A stretch of DNA of 64,000 nt from Novibacillus thermophilus (GCF_002005165.1 NZ_CP019699.1:2728001-2792000); one strand, 5' to 3'. Positions 37,269 through 46,166 are shown, counted from the first letter of the stretch. Program-made: numbers and translations. The notes: generated by a model from the letters alone, not told the origin.

Positions 37269-38630
37269 ATGTTTTTGGACCGAAGACAAACAAAAAAATG
37301 TGTCGGTCTTGCCCTCGTGGTCTTGATCGTATTCGTCTCAACGACTCCCGGTTTTCAACAGTTTTTTTCCATACCGAAAGACATTAGAATGCTTAACGGA
37401 GCAGAGAAGATATGGAAAATCGGAATGCCGGCCACGGCCACGGCGCAAGTGTCAGATCCGGAAGTCGTCCGTATTAACGGCAATCGTTCGTCGACAGTGC
37501 CAGTCGACTTGAACCAACCGTTCAAAATGCATTCCGCCAAAAAAGGTCAAACGACGGTTCGGTTAAAACTGTTTGGCGCATTGCCGATAAAAACCATGAA
37601 CGTGCGGGTCATTCCGGAGTTGAAAGTCATACCGGGTGGCCAGTCCATCGGAGTGAAGTTGCGTTCTGAGGGAATGCTCGTCGTCGGTCACCATCACGTC
37701 GAAAGCGACGGTAAAGACATATCTCCCGGCCAAGCAGCAGACATTCGAGTGGGCGACCGCTTGCTAAAAATGAACGGCGTCAAACTGATAAAGCCTGAGC
37801 AAGTGGACGGGATCGTCCAGCAGGCGGGCGAACGTGACGAGGACATTGACATTTTACTTGCCCGGGGCAACAAACAGCTGTCCGTTACGTTAAAACCGGT
37901 TCGCGCCACTGAAAGTCAGGTGTACCGCCTTGGGCTCTATATACGCAATGCCACGTCTGGAGTCGGGACGTTAACCTTTTATGATCCGGAACATCGCGTA
38001 TACGGGGCGCTCGGTCATGTCATTTCCGACACAGATACCGGCGAACCGATACCCGCGGGGGGCGGGAAAATTGTTCAATCAAATGTCACAGCGGTGGAGA
38101 AAGGCGCTTCTGGAAAACCGGGTGAAAAGCGAGCGATCTTTTTTAATGAGGACGAGGTTTTAGGGAATATTGAGAAAAATTCCCGCTTCGGCATATTCGG
38201 CAAAATGACGGAGTTGCCGGATCATTGCTACACAGACAAAGCCATTCCCGTCGGACTGATGGAGGACGTCAAAGAGGGGCCGGCACACATTTACACTGTC
38301 GTCGAAGGCCAGAGAGTGGAAAAGTACGACATTGAAATTGTAAATGTCATCGAGCAGAAGTACGCTGCCACTAAAGGGATGATCATCAAAGTGACCGACG
38401 AACGGTTGCTGAACAAGACGGGCGGCATTGTCCAGGGCATGAGCGGCAGCCCGATTATACAGGACGGAAAACTTGTCGGAGCCGTCACCCACGTCTTTGT
38501 CAATGACCCGACATCGGGGTACGGGACGTTTCTAGAATGGATGCTGCAAGAAGCAGGAATAAAATTAAATGAAATGGACGAAAAAATCGGGGCATCACCC
38601 CCCGATTTTTTTGTCGAACATTTACGGTAA
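37269..38630 (+). CDS. spoIVB: SpoIVB serine peptidase (sigma-K checkpoint signal)
   Basis: Forespore-made protease that crosses into the intermembrane space and cleaves SpoIVFA, triggering pro-sigma-K processing. About 453 residues: an N-terminal membrane anchor (VGLALVVLIVFVSTTPGF), a PDZ domain (about 120-200, GMLVVGHHHVESDGKDISPGQAADIRVGD), and an S55 peptidase domain with catalytic His in YGALGHVISD and Ser in VQGMSGSPIIQDGKLVGAVTHV. Start at ATG 37269 (or GTG 37266). The last codons lie inside a terminator hairpin. spo0A follows, the usual order. Confidence 0.94.
   Translation: MFLDRRQTKKCVGLALVVLIVFVSTTPGFQQFFSIPKDIRMLNGAEKIWKIGMPATATAQVSDPEVVRINGNRSSTVPVDLNQPFKMHSAKKGQTTVRLKLFGALPIKTMNVRVIPELKVIPGGQSIGVKLRSEGMLVVGHHHVESDGKDISPGQAADIRVGDRLLKMNGVKLIKPEQVDGIVQQAGERDEDIDILLARGNKQLSVTLKPVRATESQVYRLGLYIRNATSGVGTLTFYDPEHRVYGALGHVISDTDTGEPIPAGGGKIVQSNVTAVEKGASGKPGEKRAIFFNEDEVLGNIEKNSRFGIFGKMTELPDHCYTDKAIPVGLMEDVKEGPAHIYTVVEGQRVEKYDIEIVNVIEQKYAATKGMIIKVTDERLLNKTGGIVQGMSGSPIIQDGKLVGAVTHVFVNDPTSGYGTFLEWMLQEAGIKLNEMDEKIGASPPDFFVEHLR
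38583..38612 (+). terminator. Terminator overlapping the 3' end of spoIVB
   Basis: AAAATCGGGG-CATCACC-CCCCGATTTTTTT; the hairpin and T run fall within the final ~16 codons of spoIVB, ending before its stop codon at 38628-38630. Confidence 0.7.
38612..38618 (+). promoter_or_regulatory. 0A box upstream of spo0A
   Basis: TGTCGAA in the context TTTGTCGAACA, a perfect match to the Spo0A~P binding site; it overlaps the last T of the spoIVB terminator. A second TGTCGAA is at 38667-38673. Confidence 0.6.
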
Positions 38631-38666
38631 ATATTAGTAAGAAAAAAGGAGGAGATAAAAATTGAA

Positions 38667-38673
38667 TGTCGAA
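38667..38673 (+). promoter_or_regulatory. Second 0A box, between the two candidate spo0A starts
   Basis: Perfect TGTCGAA 55 bases downstream of the first. It lies between a TTG at 38662 and the preferred TTG at 38716. spo0A autoregulation through several 0A boxes is known in B. subtilis. Confidence 0.55.
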
Positions 38674-38715
38674 AATAAATACTGTAAAGAGGGTAGAGAC
38701 ACAGGAGGGTTTAAG

Positions 38716-39498
38716 TTGGAGTCCATAAAAATTCTTTTAGCAGACGATAATCGCGAATTTACAGACATGATGCAAGAATGGATCGACGCGCAGGACGATA
38801 TGACGGTTACGGGCTTGGCCTACAACGGCAATGACGTACTGGATCTGATTCAAGAAGAGACGCCCGACATTTTAATTCTAGACATCATTATGCCCCATTT
38901 GGACGGGCTGGGCGTTTTGGAACACATTCAACACATGGAGCTCAACCCGAGGCCTAAAATCATTATGCTCACGGCATTCGGTCACGAGACGATCACGCAG
39001 AGGGCGGTGGAACTAGGGGCCTCTTACTACATACTGAAACCGTTTGACATGGAGGTTCTGACGAATCGCATACGGCAGATGGTGAGTGGCGACTCTTCCG
39101 CAAAAAAACTGCCGCACCCCGTGCAAACGGCAGCCAAAAAAGAACGGCATCTCGATTCCAATATAACGGACATTATTCACGAAATTGGCGTTCCGGCCCA
39201 CATCAAAGGGTACATGTACTTGCGCGACGCGATCACGATGGTGTACTACGACATTGAACTCCTCGGCTCCATCACAAAAGTGTTATACCCGAAAATTGCC
39301 GAAAAATACAACACGACGCCGAGCCGGGTGGAACGAGCCATTCGCCATGCCATCGAAGTAGCGTGGAATCGAGGGAACATCGATTCGATCAGTTCCCTGT
39401 TTGGCCACACGATTAACATGTCTAAAGCGAAACCGACCAACAGTGAATTTATTGCCATGGTAGCGGACAAGCTGCGCATTGAACATAAAGTCGGGTAA
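38716..39498 (+). CDS. spo0A: Stage 0 sporulation response regulator Spo0A
   Basis: Master regulator of sporulation entry, activated by the phosphorelay. 260 residues from TTG 38716: receiver domain with the acidic pair Asp10-Asp11, phosphoacceptor Asp56 ([17 protein letters not shown]) and Lys in YYILKPFD; then the Spo0A_C DNA-binding domain with [18 protein letters not shown] and the recognition helix [19 protein letters not shown]. Alignment with B. subtilis (MEKIKVCVADDNRE) favours this start, which has AGGAGGG upstream. A second in-frame TTG at 38662 with an even better AAGGAGGAG would add 18 residues. Followed by its own terminator. Confidence 0.96.
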   Translation: MESIKILLADDNREFTDMMQEWIDAQDDMTVTGLAYNGNDVLDLIQEETPDILILDIIMPHLDGLGVLEHIQHMELNPRPKIIMLTAFGHETITQRAVELGASYYILKPFDMEVLTNRIRQMVSGDSSAKKLPHPVQTAAKKERHLDSNITDIIHEIGVPAHIKGYMYLRDAITMVYYDIELLGSITKVLYPKIAEKYNTTPSRVERAIRHAIEVAWNRGNIDSISSLFGHTINMSKAKPTNSEFIAMVADKLRIEHKVG

Positions 39499-39516
39499 AG
39501 AGTCGTGAAAGCTCGT

Positions 39517-39550
39517 CCCCCCACCGTACTTTTGAACGGTGGGGGTTTTT
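39517..39550 (+). terminator. Terminator after spo0A
   Basis: CCCCCACCGT-ACTTTTGA-ACGGTGGGGG followed by five T residues. Confidence 0.92.
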
Positions 39551-39605
39551 GCATGCCGGCACAACAACTGCGCATACTAAAGGTAAACGCGTGAGGTGAA
39601 AATCC

Positions 39606-40778
39606 TTGCCATGGCCGAAGTCCGTTTTTTCCAGCCGTGGAAAGGCGGAAGTTCAAGCTGCTGTCGTAGTGGACAGAAGTACAAAACGACTGATCAAGCG
39701 AATAAAACCGGGAGAAATAGCCCTCATTCACCACTGTGACTTGGATCAGGTGGCGGCGAAAGGGCTCATCGAAAAGGGCGTCAGCGCAGTCCTCAACTGT
39801 TCTGATACGTTTAGCGGGACGTACCCCACCCCCGGCCCGGAAATACTCGTCCAGGCAGGCATTCCGGTCTTGGACGGGATTGACGAGGTGTGGATGGACG
39901 TTTTCTCCGACGGGATGACGGTCTGGATGGACGGTGAACGATTCGGCTATGTGGATGAATCCGGGAAACGTGTTGCAGCCGGTAAAGGAAATCGGCTCAC
40001 GCAGAAACGGTTGTCCGCCTTGACAAAACAGGCACACGACAATGTGGAACAGGCATTGGAGCAGTTCATCGACAATACGCTGTCGTATGCTGCCAAAGAA
40101 AAACATTTTGTGACGAAACCGTTGCCGCTCCCGGAGCTGCGGACGAAAATCAAAGGCCGGCACGTCGTCGTGGTCGTAAGGGGAGCAAACTACAAGGCCG
40201 ACTTGCGGGCCATTCGCCCTTACATTAAAGATTACCGTCCAGTTTTGATCGGCGTCGACGGCGGAGCCGACGCCCTGTTGGACAACCACTTCACACCGGA
40301 CTTAATTGTCGGCGACATGGATTCTGTCTCAGACCGCGCCCTCTGTTCGGGAGCAGAGTTGATCGTACACGCCTACCCGGACGGAAAAGCACCGGGCTTG
40401 GACAGGGTAGAAAAACTCGGTCTCACGGCACACATCGTCCCCGCCATCGGAACGAGTGAAGACGTGGCGATGTTGTTGGCGTTCGAAAAGAAAGCCACCC
40501 TGATTGTCGCTTTGGGAACGCACTCGCACATGGTCGATTTTTTGGAAAAAGGGCGCAAAGGGATGGCGTCGACCCTCCTCGTGCGCATGAAAATCGGCAC
40601 ACGGCTCGTTGATGCCAAAGGTGTGAACATTTTGTACCAAGGGAAGTACCGCAGGCGGGAATTGACGTATTTAGCGATGAGTTCTGCCTTCCCCGTCATC
40701 GCACTGTTCGGGATTAATCCCGACTTTCGGCACATGATGCGCATGTTGTGGCTTCACTTACGCATGATCTTTTCATAA
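39606..40778 (+). CDS. steA: SteA-like cytokinetic ring protein (thiamin pyrophosphokinase-like fold)
   Basis: 390 residues. N-terminal part with IKPGEIALIHHCDLDQVAAKGLIEKGVSAVLNCSDTFSGTYPTPGPEIL and a central domain resembling thiamin pyrophosphokinase (VLIGVDGGADALLDNHFTPDLIVGDMDSVSD), then a C-terminal helix (LAMSSAFPVIALFGI) that could meet the membrane. In Corynebacterium SteA works with the membrane protein SteB at the division site and helps activate cell-wall hydrolysis. Here a SteB-like gene follows 31 bases later, which supports the naming. It starts at TTG 39606 behind GAGGTGA. It is not thiamin pyrophosphokinase proper, which is shorter and ends differently. Confidence 0.82.
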   Translation: MPWPKSVFSSRGKAEVQAAVVVDRSTKRLIKRIKPGEIALIHHCDLDQVAAKGLIEKGVSAVLNCSDTFSGTYPTPGPEILVQAGIPVLDGIDEVWMDVFSDGMTVWMDGERFGYVDESGKRVAAGKGNRLTQKRLSALTKQAHDNVEQALEQFIDNTLSYAAKEKHFVTKPLPLPELRTKIKGRHVVVVVRGANYKADLRAIRPYIKDYRPVLIGVDGGADALLDNHFTPDLIVGDMDSVSDRALCSGAELIVHAYPDGKAPGLDRVEKLGLTAHIVPAIGTSEDVAMLLAFEKKATLIVALGTHSHMVDFLEKGRKGMASTLLVRMKIGTRLVDAKGVNILYQGKYRRRELTYLAMSSAFPVIALFGINPDFRHMMRMLWLHLRMIFS

Positions 40779-40809
40779 GGGTGATGGATTTCAATGTAGG
40801 AGGATTGTC

Positions 40810-41424
40810 GTGGTTTCCGCTCGCTATCATTTAGTCACAGTGATGTCCGTTTTTTTAGCCCTCGGTCTCGGCATTTTGCTCGGTGGTTCCCTTGGCCAGC
40901 AATGGCTATCTGAAAAGCAGCAAGGACTCATTGACCAGTTGGAACGTCATTACGACGAACAAGTGACACAAAATCGCGAATTGAGCGCGAGTTTAAACAA
41001 GGTGCAAAAAGCGTATCGAAAGGAGAAAGACAAAACAGACGAACTGTTGCGGTTAACCGTGGGAGATGCGCTAAGCGACCGGTTTTTTGTCGTATATTCT
41101 TCGGACCACAGACAGGCGAAACGCTTGAAGAAAATGATTGAGTGGGCAGGAGGACACGCGCGGACACTGGACTCTTTGACGTATACGCAAGACGACGTAG
41201 ACGCTGTTGTGCTGATGGGGGACAGCTATCTCGATCAAGTCAATCGGGACGTTTTGCGGGATTTGCAACTGCTGTACGGCGCCCCCATCGTCGTGCACAC
41301 GACGACAGAAGCGGCGCGCGAATGGCAGGGGGCCCGCATTTATCCGTACAACGGGTCCTTGTCTGAAGTGTTGTCGGAATACAAGTTCTTAAAGTTTTTG
41401 CAGGAAGTGATTCCGCCCCCTTAA
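40810..41424 (+). CDS. SteB/MctB-like membrane-anchored coiled-coil protein
   Basis: 204 residues: one N-terminal membrane helix (YHLVTVMSVFLALGLGILLGGSLGQQWL), a coiled coil (about 35-78) and an alpha/beta domain (FFVVYSSDHRQAKRLKKMIEWAG, VDAVVLMGDSYLDQ). This is the family annotated copper transporter (MctB, DUF3186) in actinobacteria, whose member beside steA is SteB, a cytokinesis protein. The GTG at 40810 follows TAGGAGG. Role in division is inferred from the pairing with steA; copper transport has no support in this sequence. Confidence 0.78.
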   Translation: MVSARYHLVTVMSVFLALGLGILLGGSLGQQWLSEKQQGLIDQLERHYDEQVTQNRELSASLNKVQKAYRKEKDKTDELLRLTVGDALSDRFFVVYSSDHRQAKRLKKMIEWAGGHARTLDSLTYTQDDVDAVVLMGDSYLDQVNRDVLRDLQLLYGAPIVVHTTTEAAREWQGARIYPYNGSLSEVLSEYKFLKFLQEVIPPP

Positions 41425-41436
41425 AGGAGGACCGTC

Positions 41437-42111
41437 ATGCCACGTGACATATCTGTCGTCGTACCAGCTTACAATGAAAGTGACCGCATCGGAGAGACGT
41501 TGCACGCGATTAAACAGTTGAACAGTGTCGACGAGATCGTCGTCGTGGACGACGGGAGTGCGGACAACACGTACGACATTGCCCGGGAGTGGGCCGATGT
41601 CCTCATACGCCGCGAGCACAATCACGGGAAGGGACCCGCTCTCGATCTCGGATGGCGAAAGTCTAAAGGGGACGTTATCGTGTTCCTCGATGCCGACTTA
41701 GGGGCTACGGCGGCATTGGCCGAAAACTTAATTGAGCCCGTCATCTCCGACCAATGTGACATGTCTGTCGCCTCCTTTCCTCCAGCAGAAACAAAAGGGG
41801 GCTTCGGTTTGGTGAAGACGTTAGCTGCTCAAGGAGTCAAATCGTTAACTGGGAAGCGGATGACAGCACCGCTTTCCGGTCAACGGGCCATGAGACGACG
41901 GCTGCTGGAGCGGATCCCACCCCTTGCCCACGGTTTTGGAATCGAAGTGTACCTGACCGTCGAGACGCTTAGAAGCGGATTTCGCGTATGTGAAATTCCA
42001 GTGAGTTTTCGCCACCGGGAAACGGGGAGAAACGTGGCCGGATTTGTTCACCGGGGAAAACAGTTCGTCCACATTTCCAAAACGCTGTACCGTTTGTGGA
42101 GGACGACGTGA
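41437..42111 (+). CDS. Family 2 glycosyltransferase
   Basis: 224 residues, GT-A fold: ISVVVPAYNESDRIGETLHAI, VDDGSADNTYDIA, DVIVFLDADLGATAAL (DxD-type metal motif), and a C-terminal EIPVSFRHRETGRN as in polyprenyl-phosphate mannosyl/glucosyltransferases. It probably moves a sugar from a nucleotide to a lipid carrier on the cytoplasmic face of the membrane. No C-terminal membrane helices. ATG after AAAGGAGG. It is followed with one-base overlap by a MraY/WecA-like gene, suggesting a shared lipid-linked sugar pathway. Confidence 0.85.
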   Translation: MPRDISVVVPAYNESDRIGETLHAIKQLNSVDEIVVVDDGSADNTYDIAREWADVLIRREHNHGKGPALDLGWRKSKGDVIVFLDADLGATAALAENLIEPVISDQCDMSVASFPPAETKGGFGLVKTLAAQGVKSLTGKRMTAPLSGQRAMRRRLLERIPPLAHGFGIEVYLTVETLRSGFRVCEIPVSFRHRETGRNVAGFVHRGKQFVHISKTLYRLWRTT

Positions 42112-42967
42112 TGGGCGTGTCATTTCCCCTCGTGCTCCTCGGCACAGTTTTGCTGGCCTGGAGTGTAGGGCGCATTGTCGTTCCGTTTGGCGTGACGTTC
42201 CTGCGGCACCACACCGTCGTCGCCACGAATTACGCAGGAGACGTCGTACCGACGGGTTACGGTCTCGTGCTGTTGTTCGCGTATGCTGCTGTCTATGCCT
42301 TCATCGCTCCGTTTTTTTTGTTGGACCTCGTGGGCCATGACGGAGCCGATTTGTACTGGACTGTCGGTACGACGAGTATGTGGATCGTCTTGTTGGGGTG
42401 GTTAGACGATACGCTTGGTGATCACACGGCGAAAGGGTTTAGAGGTCACATCGCTGTACTTGCGAAAAACGGAGTGTTCACGACAGGTTTGCTCAAAGCA
42501 TTGGGGGGAGGCGTTGCAGCATTCGCGGCGGCACGGGTGACGAGCAGCAGTGTGTGGGAGTGGGCGATCGACGGCTTACTCATCGCTCTCAGTACGAACT
42601 GGTTAAACTTACTAGACCTGCGTCCTGGGCGTGCCATCAAATTTTATTTGCTCGGCGCCGTCAGTTTGTTTCTCGTTGCTTGGCCAGAACCGTTCGTCTT
42701 TTTGTTTACCCCTCTCATGTTGTTAGCAGCGGCGACGGTTCGGGAAGACCTCGGGGGCGGGTTATGCTCGGCGACAGCGGCGCCAATCTGCTCGGAATGC
42801 AACTGGGCATTTTTTCCGCCCTCACTCTGCCTGTGACAGTTTGCGGCGCCGTCGTTTTCCTGTTTGCAGCAGGGCACATTTACGCTGAACGGTACTCGTT
42901 GACCGAACTGATTAACCGCATTTCTTGGTTGAAAAAGCTGGACAGTTGGGGAAGAGCAAAACCGTGA
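42111..42967 (+). pseudogene. MraY/WecA-like polyprenyl-phosphate glycosyl-1-phosphate transferase, one-base frameshift
   Basis: Multi-span membrane enzyme of family GT4 (PNPT). The ATG at 42111 has GGAGG upstream and overlaps the previous stop. Motifs: VVATNYAGDVVPTGYG, WLDDTLGD (catalytic Asp pair), NWLNLLDLRPGRAIK (NxxNxxDxxxG) then a break after REDLGG; the neighbouring frame continues RVMLGDSGANLLGMQLG and a last membrane helix to 42967. Adding one G to the run at 42753-42757 gives ~285 residues, somewhat short for MraY/WecA (~320-360). It should load a sugar phosphate on undecaprenyl phosphate. Real MraY is expected elsewhere in the cell-wall cluster. Confidence 0.82.
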
Positions 42968-42972
42968 CCACA

Positions 42973-43242
42973 TCAGTCCTTTTTCCGGCGCAGTTTCGGC
43001 TGAATGCGTTTTTGTTTCGCATCTCGATAAAAAATAAAACTGCCGAGGTATAAGATGGCGAGTACAAACAAGGCCAGCCCGGTGTACGCTCGCCAATCCG
43101 TCAACACTTCGGCAAAGAAGTTTCCGCTTCCGAAAGCGGAAAAAGTCGCATCTCGCATCCATTTCCAGCCAAGCACTCCGCCCGCTGCCGGGATGGCGAG
43201 AAGCATGAGGGCTACGATGCGCTCCAGTCGCTGTCTCATCAT
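42973..43242 (-). CDS. DUF2627 family small membrane protein (YqzF-like)
   Basis: 89 residues with two membrane segments (RIVALMLLAIPAAGGVLGWKWMRDA; YTGLALFVLAILYLGSFIFYRD) and a basic C-terminus. The pattern and the position between the spo0A region and the bcd/bkd operon fit YqzF of B. subtilis. Function unknown. The ATG at 43242 has AAAGGGTG upstream; an in-frame GTG at 43263 is possible. Confidence 0.75.
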   Translation of the reverse strand: MMRQRLERIVALMLLAIPAAGGVLGWKWMRDATFSAFGSGNFFAEVLTDWRAYTGLALFVLAILYLGSFIFYRDAKQKRIQPKLRRKKD

Positions 43243-43334
43243 CTGCCATTCACCCTTTCTCACCCCATCTTAACGAAATAAAGGTGAGTTGACAAATGTG
43301 CACACAATTAAAAAAATAAGCGAGGAGGTGGGAA

Positions 43335-43415
43335 ATGAGGCGCAAAATCGTTATCATAGGAATAGGTGCGTTTAAATTGCAAACGGTTACTGACAGAAGG
43401 AAACAAGGAGGATGA
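43335..43415 (+). CDS. Possible leader peptide ahead of bcd (26 codons)
   Basis: An ATG with an excellent GAGGAGGTG site (43322-43330) opens a 26-codon frame ([18 protein letters not shown]...GG) ending three bases before the bcd ATG, with the bcd ribosome site inside its last codons. The peptide is rich in Ile/Val codons, and the downstream operon degrades branched-chain amino acids. It could couple or regulate translation of bcd, or be a remnant of a lost gene. Confidence 0.35.
   Translation: MRRKIVIIGIGAFKLQTVTDRRKQGG
43377..43391 (+). promoter_or_regulatory. Candidate CcpA cre site upstream of bcd
   Basis: The 15 bases TTGCAAACGGTTACT match the broad Bacillus cre consensus WTGNAANCGNWNNCW at every fixed position. 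It lies 27 bases before the bcd start, where CcpA would act as a roadblock. Branched-chain catabolism is commonly under carbon control. Confidence 0.45.
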
Positions 43416-43417
43416 CG

Positions 43418-44524
43418 ATGGAGATTTTTGCTCAACTTTCCCAATACGACTATGAAGAACTCGTCTTTTGCCACGATGAAAATTCTGGACTGCGCGCCAT
43501 TATCGCCATTCACGACACGACGTTAGGTCCCGCTCTCGGCGGTGTCCGGATGTGGACGTACGAGTCGGAACAAGAGGCGGTTCAAGACGTGTTGCGGTTG
43601 GCGCGGGGCATGACGTACAAAAACGCCGTCGCCGGGTTGAACTTGGGCGGTGGAAAAGCGGTCATTATCGGGGACCCGAACAAAGACAAATCAGAAGAGC
43701 TGTTTCGCGCCTTCGGCCGCTATGTGCAAGGCTTAAACGGACGTTACATAACAGCCGAGGACGTCGGGACGACAGAGGAAGACATGGACACCATTTACGA
43801 AGAGACGGATTATGTCACCGGTGTGTCACCGGCATTCGGTTCAGGGGGGAATCCATCTCCTGTGACGGCGTACGGTGTCTACCAGGGAATGAAAGCTGCA
43901 GCCAACGTGGCGTTTGGCAGTGACGACTTAAACGGCAAGACGGTAGCGGTCCAAGGACTGGGCAATGTCGCTTTCAACTTGTGTCGACACTTGAGTGAGG
44001 AAGGAGCGAAATTGGTCGTCACAGACTTGAATGAGGAGCGCGTGCAACGCGCCGTCGAACAGTTTGGGGCAGAAGCCGTAGGGGTTCAAGATATTTACGG
44101 GGTCGCTTGCGATATCTTTTCGCCGAACGCACTGGGAGGCGTCCTGAACGATGAGACGATTCCGATGTTAAATTGCCGTGTGGTGGCAGGGGCGGCCAAC
44201 AACCAGCTCAAGGAAGAAAGGCACGGGAAAATGCTGGAGGAGCGGGGGATCGTGTACGCACCTGACTACGTCATCAATGCAGGGGGAGTGATCAATATCG
44301 CAGATGAGCTGATAGGTTACAATCGGGAGAGGGCGATGAAAAAAGTAGAATCTATTTACGATACGGTGTTGAACGTCTTTGCCATTGCCGAGAGGGACGG
44401 CATTCCGAGTTATCAGGCAGCAGACCGGATGGCGGAAGAGAGAATACAGTCGATCCGTCGGTCCCGGAACCCGTTTGTAAGAGATGAAAAAAACGTGTTT
44501 CACTTGCGCCGCGGCCGACATTAG
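43418..44524 (+). CDS. bcd: Leucine (branched-chain amino acid) dehydrogenase
   Basis: NAD-dependent oxidative deamination of Leu, Ile and Val to 2-oxo acids. 368 residues: [11 protein letters not shown], catalytic Lys80 in [26 protein letters not shown], and the Rossmann motif [17 protein letters not shown]. The ATG at 43418 lies six bases after AAGGAGG; the ATG at 43412 is too close. It heads the branched-chain catabolic block; the phosphotransbutyrylase and butyrate kinase genes that follow bcd's neighbours in B. subtilis are absent here. Confidence 0.95.
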   Translation: MEIFAQLSQYDYEELVFCHDENSGLRAIIAIHDTTLGPALGGVRMWTYESEQEAVQDVLRLARGMTYKNAVAGLNLGGGKAVIIGDPNKDKSEELFRAFGRYVQGLNGRYITAEDVGTTEEDMDTIYEETDYVTGVSPAFGSGGNPSPVTAYGVYQGMKAAANVAFGSDDLNGKTVAVQGLGNVAFNLCRHLSEEGAKLVVTDLNEERVQRAVEQFGAEAVGVQDIYGVACDIFSPNALGGVLNDETIPMLNCRVVAGAANNQLKEERHGKMLEERGIVYAPDYVINAGGVINIADELIGYNRERAMKKVESIYDTVLNVFAIAERDGIPSYQAADRMAEERIQSIRRSRNPFVRDEKNVFHLRRGRH

Positions 44525-44636
44525 ACGGTTGCGGAAAGCTTGGAAACACATATAATGTGACGAGGGGCATTTTATTCCAAAGTTTGACGTTACGTGAAAG
44601 GCGGAACTCGTTGAAAGTATAGAAGGGGGAGCGTGA

Positions 44637-46061
44637 GTGGAAGAGGCATACAACTTAGTTGTCATCGGGGCCGGTCCCGGCGGCTACGTGGCCGCAGTGC
44701 GGGCTGCTCAACTCGGCATGAGGGTGGCTGTCGTCGAACGGGAAAAAGTCGGCGGCGTCTGTTTGCACAAAGGTTGCATCCCGAGCAAGACATTGCTCAA
44801 GAGTGCCGAAGTGTTCGATACGGTCAGATGCGCCGGTGACTACGGTATCCTGACGGGAGAGGCAAAAGTGGATCTCATCCGAATTCAGGAACGAAAGCGC
44901 GGCATCGTGTCCCGATTACATAAAGGTGTTCAGTACTTACTCCGCAAACATAATATTGAAGTCTATCACGGCACCGGGAGAATAATGGGGGCTTCTATTT
45001 TTTCTCCGCAAACAGGCGTCGTCACCGTTGAACAAAGTGATGGAAAAGGGGGCGTGCTCAAACCGAAACACTTAATTATCGCCACGGGATCCCGTCCGCG
45101 GGAACTGAAAGGTGTCACTGCCGACGGGAACCACATCCTCTACTCGGATCACATGTTGGAACTCGACCGCCTCCCCGATTCAGTCGTCATCGTCGGCGGC
45201 GGCGCCATCGGGGTAGAATGGGCATCGATGTTGAGCGATTTCGGGGTACGCGTGACCATCGTTGAAAGTGCAGACCGCATTTTGCCCTTCGAGGACGAAG
45301 ACATCAGCCGTGAAATGACGCGTCTGCTTCAAAAGCGCGGTGTCCAGTTGTTGACGCAGACGAATGTACAGCCCGAATCGGTAACGGTAGAACAAGGTGC
45401 GGTCAGTTTACATATAGGGTGCGGAGGAGAGAGGCAGAAACTCACCGCCGAACGGGTTTTGCTGTCGGTCGGGCGGGAAGCGAATGTGGACGACATCGGA
45501 TTGTCCAATACCGACATTCAAGTGGTGAACGGGTTTATCGAAGTGAATGAGTGGATGCAGACGTCCGAACCTCACGTGTACGCCATTGGGGACGTTGTCG
45601 GCGGTTACCAATTGGCACACGTCGCCTCTCGTGAAGGAGTGATCGCCGTCGAGCACATGGCGGGGTTGAATCCCGAGCCGTTGAACCCGCGGTTTGTTCC
45701 GCGTTGCACGTACAGTCGCCCGGAGGTGGCCAGTGTCGGTCTCAGTGAGCAGGAAGCATCGGCTTTGGGATATGCGACAAAAACCGGAAACATCTCGTTC
45801 CGCTCCATGAGTAAAGCCCTTGTACACGGAGATGCAGACGGCTTTGTAAAAATTGTAGCCGACGCTGAGACGGACGACGTGTTAGGTGTACACATGATCG
45901 GCTCCCGTGTGACGGATCTCATTTCCGAAGCCGGTTTGGCCCGCTTGCTCGATGCGACGCCGTGGGAGCTGTCGCAAGTCGTTCGCCCCCACCCGTCACT
46001 GTCGGAAGCGTTGGGTGAAGCCGCGCTGGACGTGGAAGGCGCATCCATTCACGGTGCGTGA
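44637..46061 (+). CDS. lpdV: Dihydrolipoyl dehydrogenase (E3) of branched-chain 2-oxoacid dehydrogenase
   Basis: FAD enzyme that reoxidises lipoamide. 474 residues: FAD-binding LVVIGAGPGGYVAAVRAAQLG, redox disulfide GGVCLHKGCIPSKTLL, NAD-binding VVIVGGGAIGVEWASML, AIGDVVGG, and catalytic HPSLSEALGEA (His-Pro..Glu). GTG start behind GGGGGAG. First gene of the bkd complex set here, the same order as in B. subtilis. Confidence 0.94.
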   Translation: MEEAYNLVVIGAGPGGYVAAVRAAQLGMRVAVVEREKVGGVCLHKGCIPSKTLLKSAEVFDTVRCAGDYGILTGEAKVDLIRIQERKRGIVSRLHKGVQYLLRKHNIEVYHGTGRIMGASIFSPQTGVVTVEQSDGKGGVLKPKHLIIATGSRPRELKGVTADGNHILYSDHMLELDRLPDSVVIVGGGAIGVEWASMLSDFGVRVTIVESADRILPFEDEDISREMTRLLQKRGVQLLTQTNVQPESVTVEQGAVSLHIGCGGERQKLTAERVLLSVGREANVDDIGLSNTDIQVVNGFIEVNEWMQTSEPHVYAIGDVVGGYQLAHVASREGVIAVEHMAGLNPEPLNPRFVPRCTYSRPEVASVGLSEQEASALGYATKTGNISFRSMSKALVHGDADGFVKIVADAETDDVLGVHMIGSRVTDLISEAGLARLLDATPWELSQVVRPHPSLSEALGEAALDVEGASIHGA

Positions 46062-46166
46062 AGGCCCGCCCTCATACAGTCGCGCATCACGTACGTGGTG
46101 CAGGGTGGGGCATGTGCCGAAGACCGTTTCGTTTGTATTTTCAAAATAGTGAAGGAGGGACGTGCG

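Noticed and set aside
43368-43382. Sigma-54-like -24/-12 element ahead of bcd (GG...TTGC)
   Set aside because: The B. subtilis bkd operon uses sigma-L, but the GG-to-GC spacing here is 12 instead of 10 bases, and no BkdR-type activator is encoded in the window.
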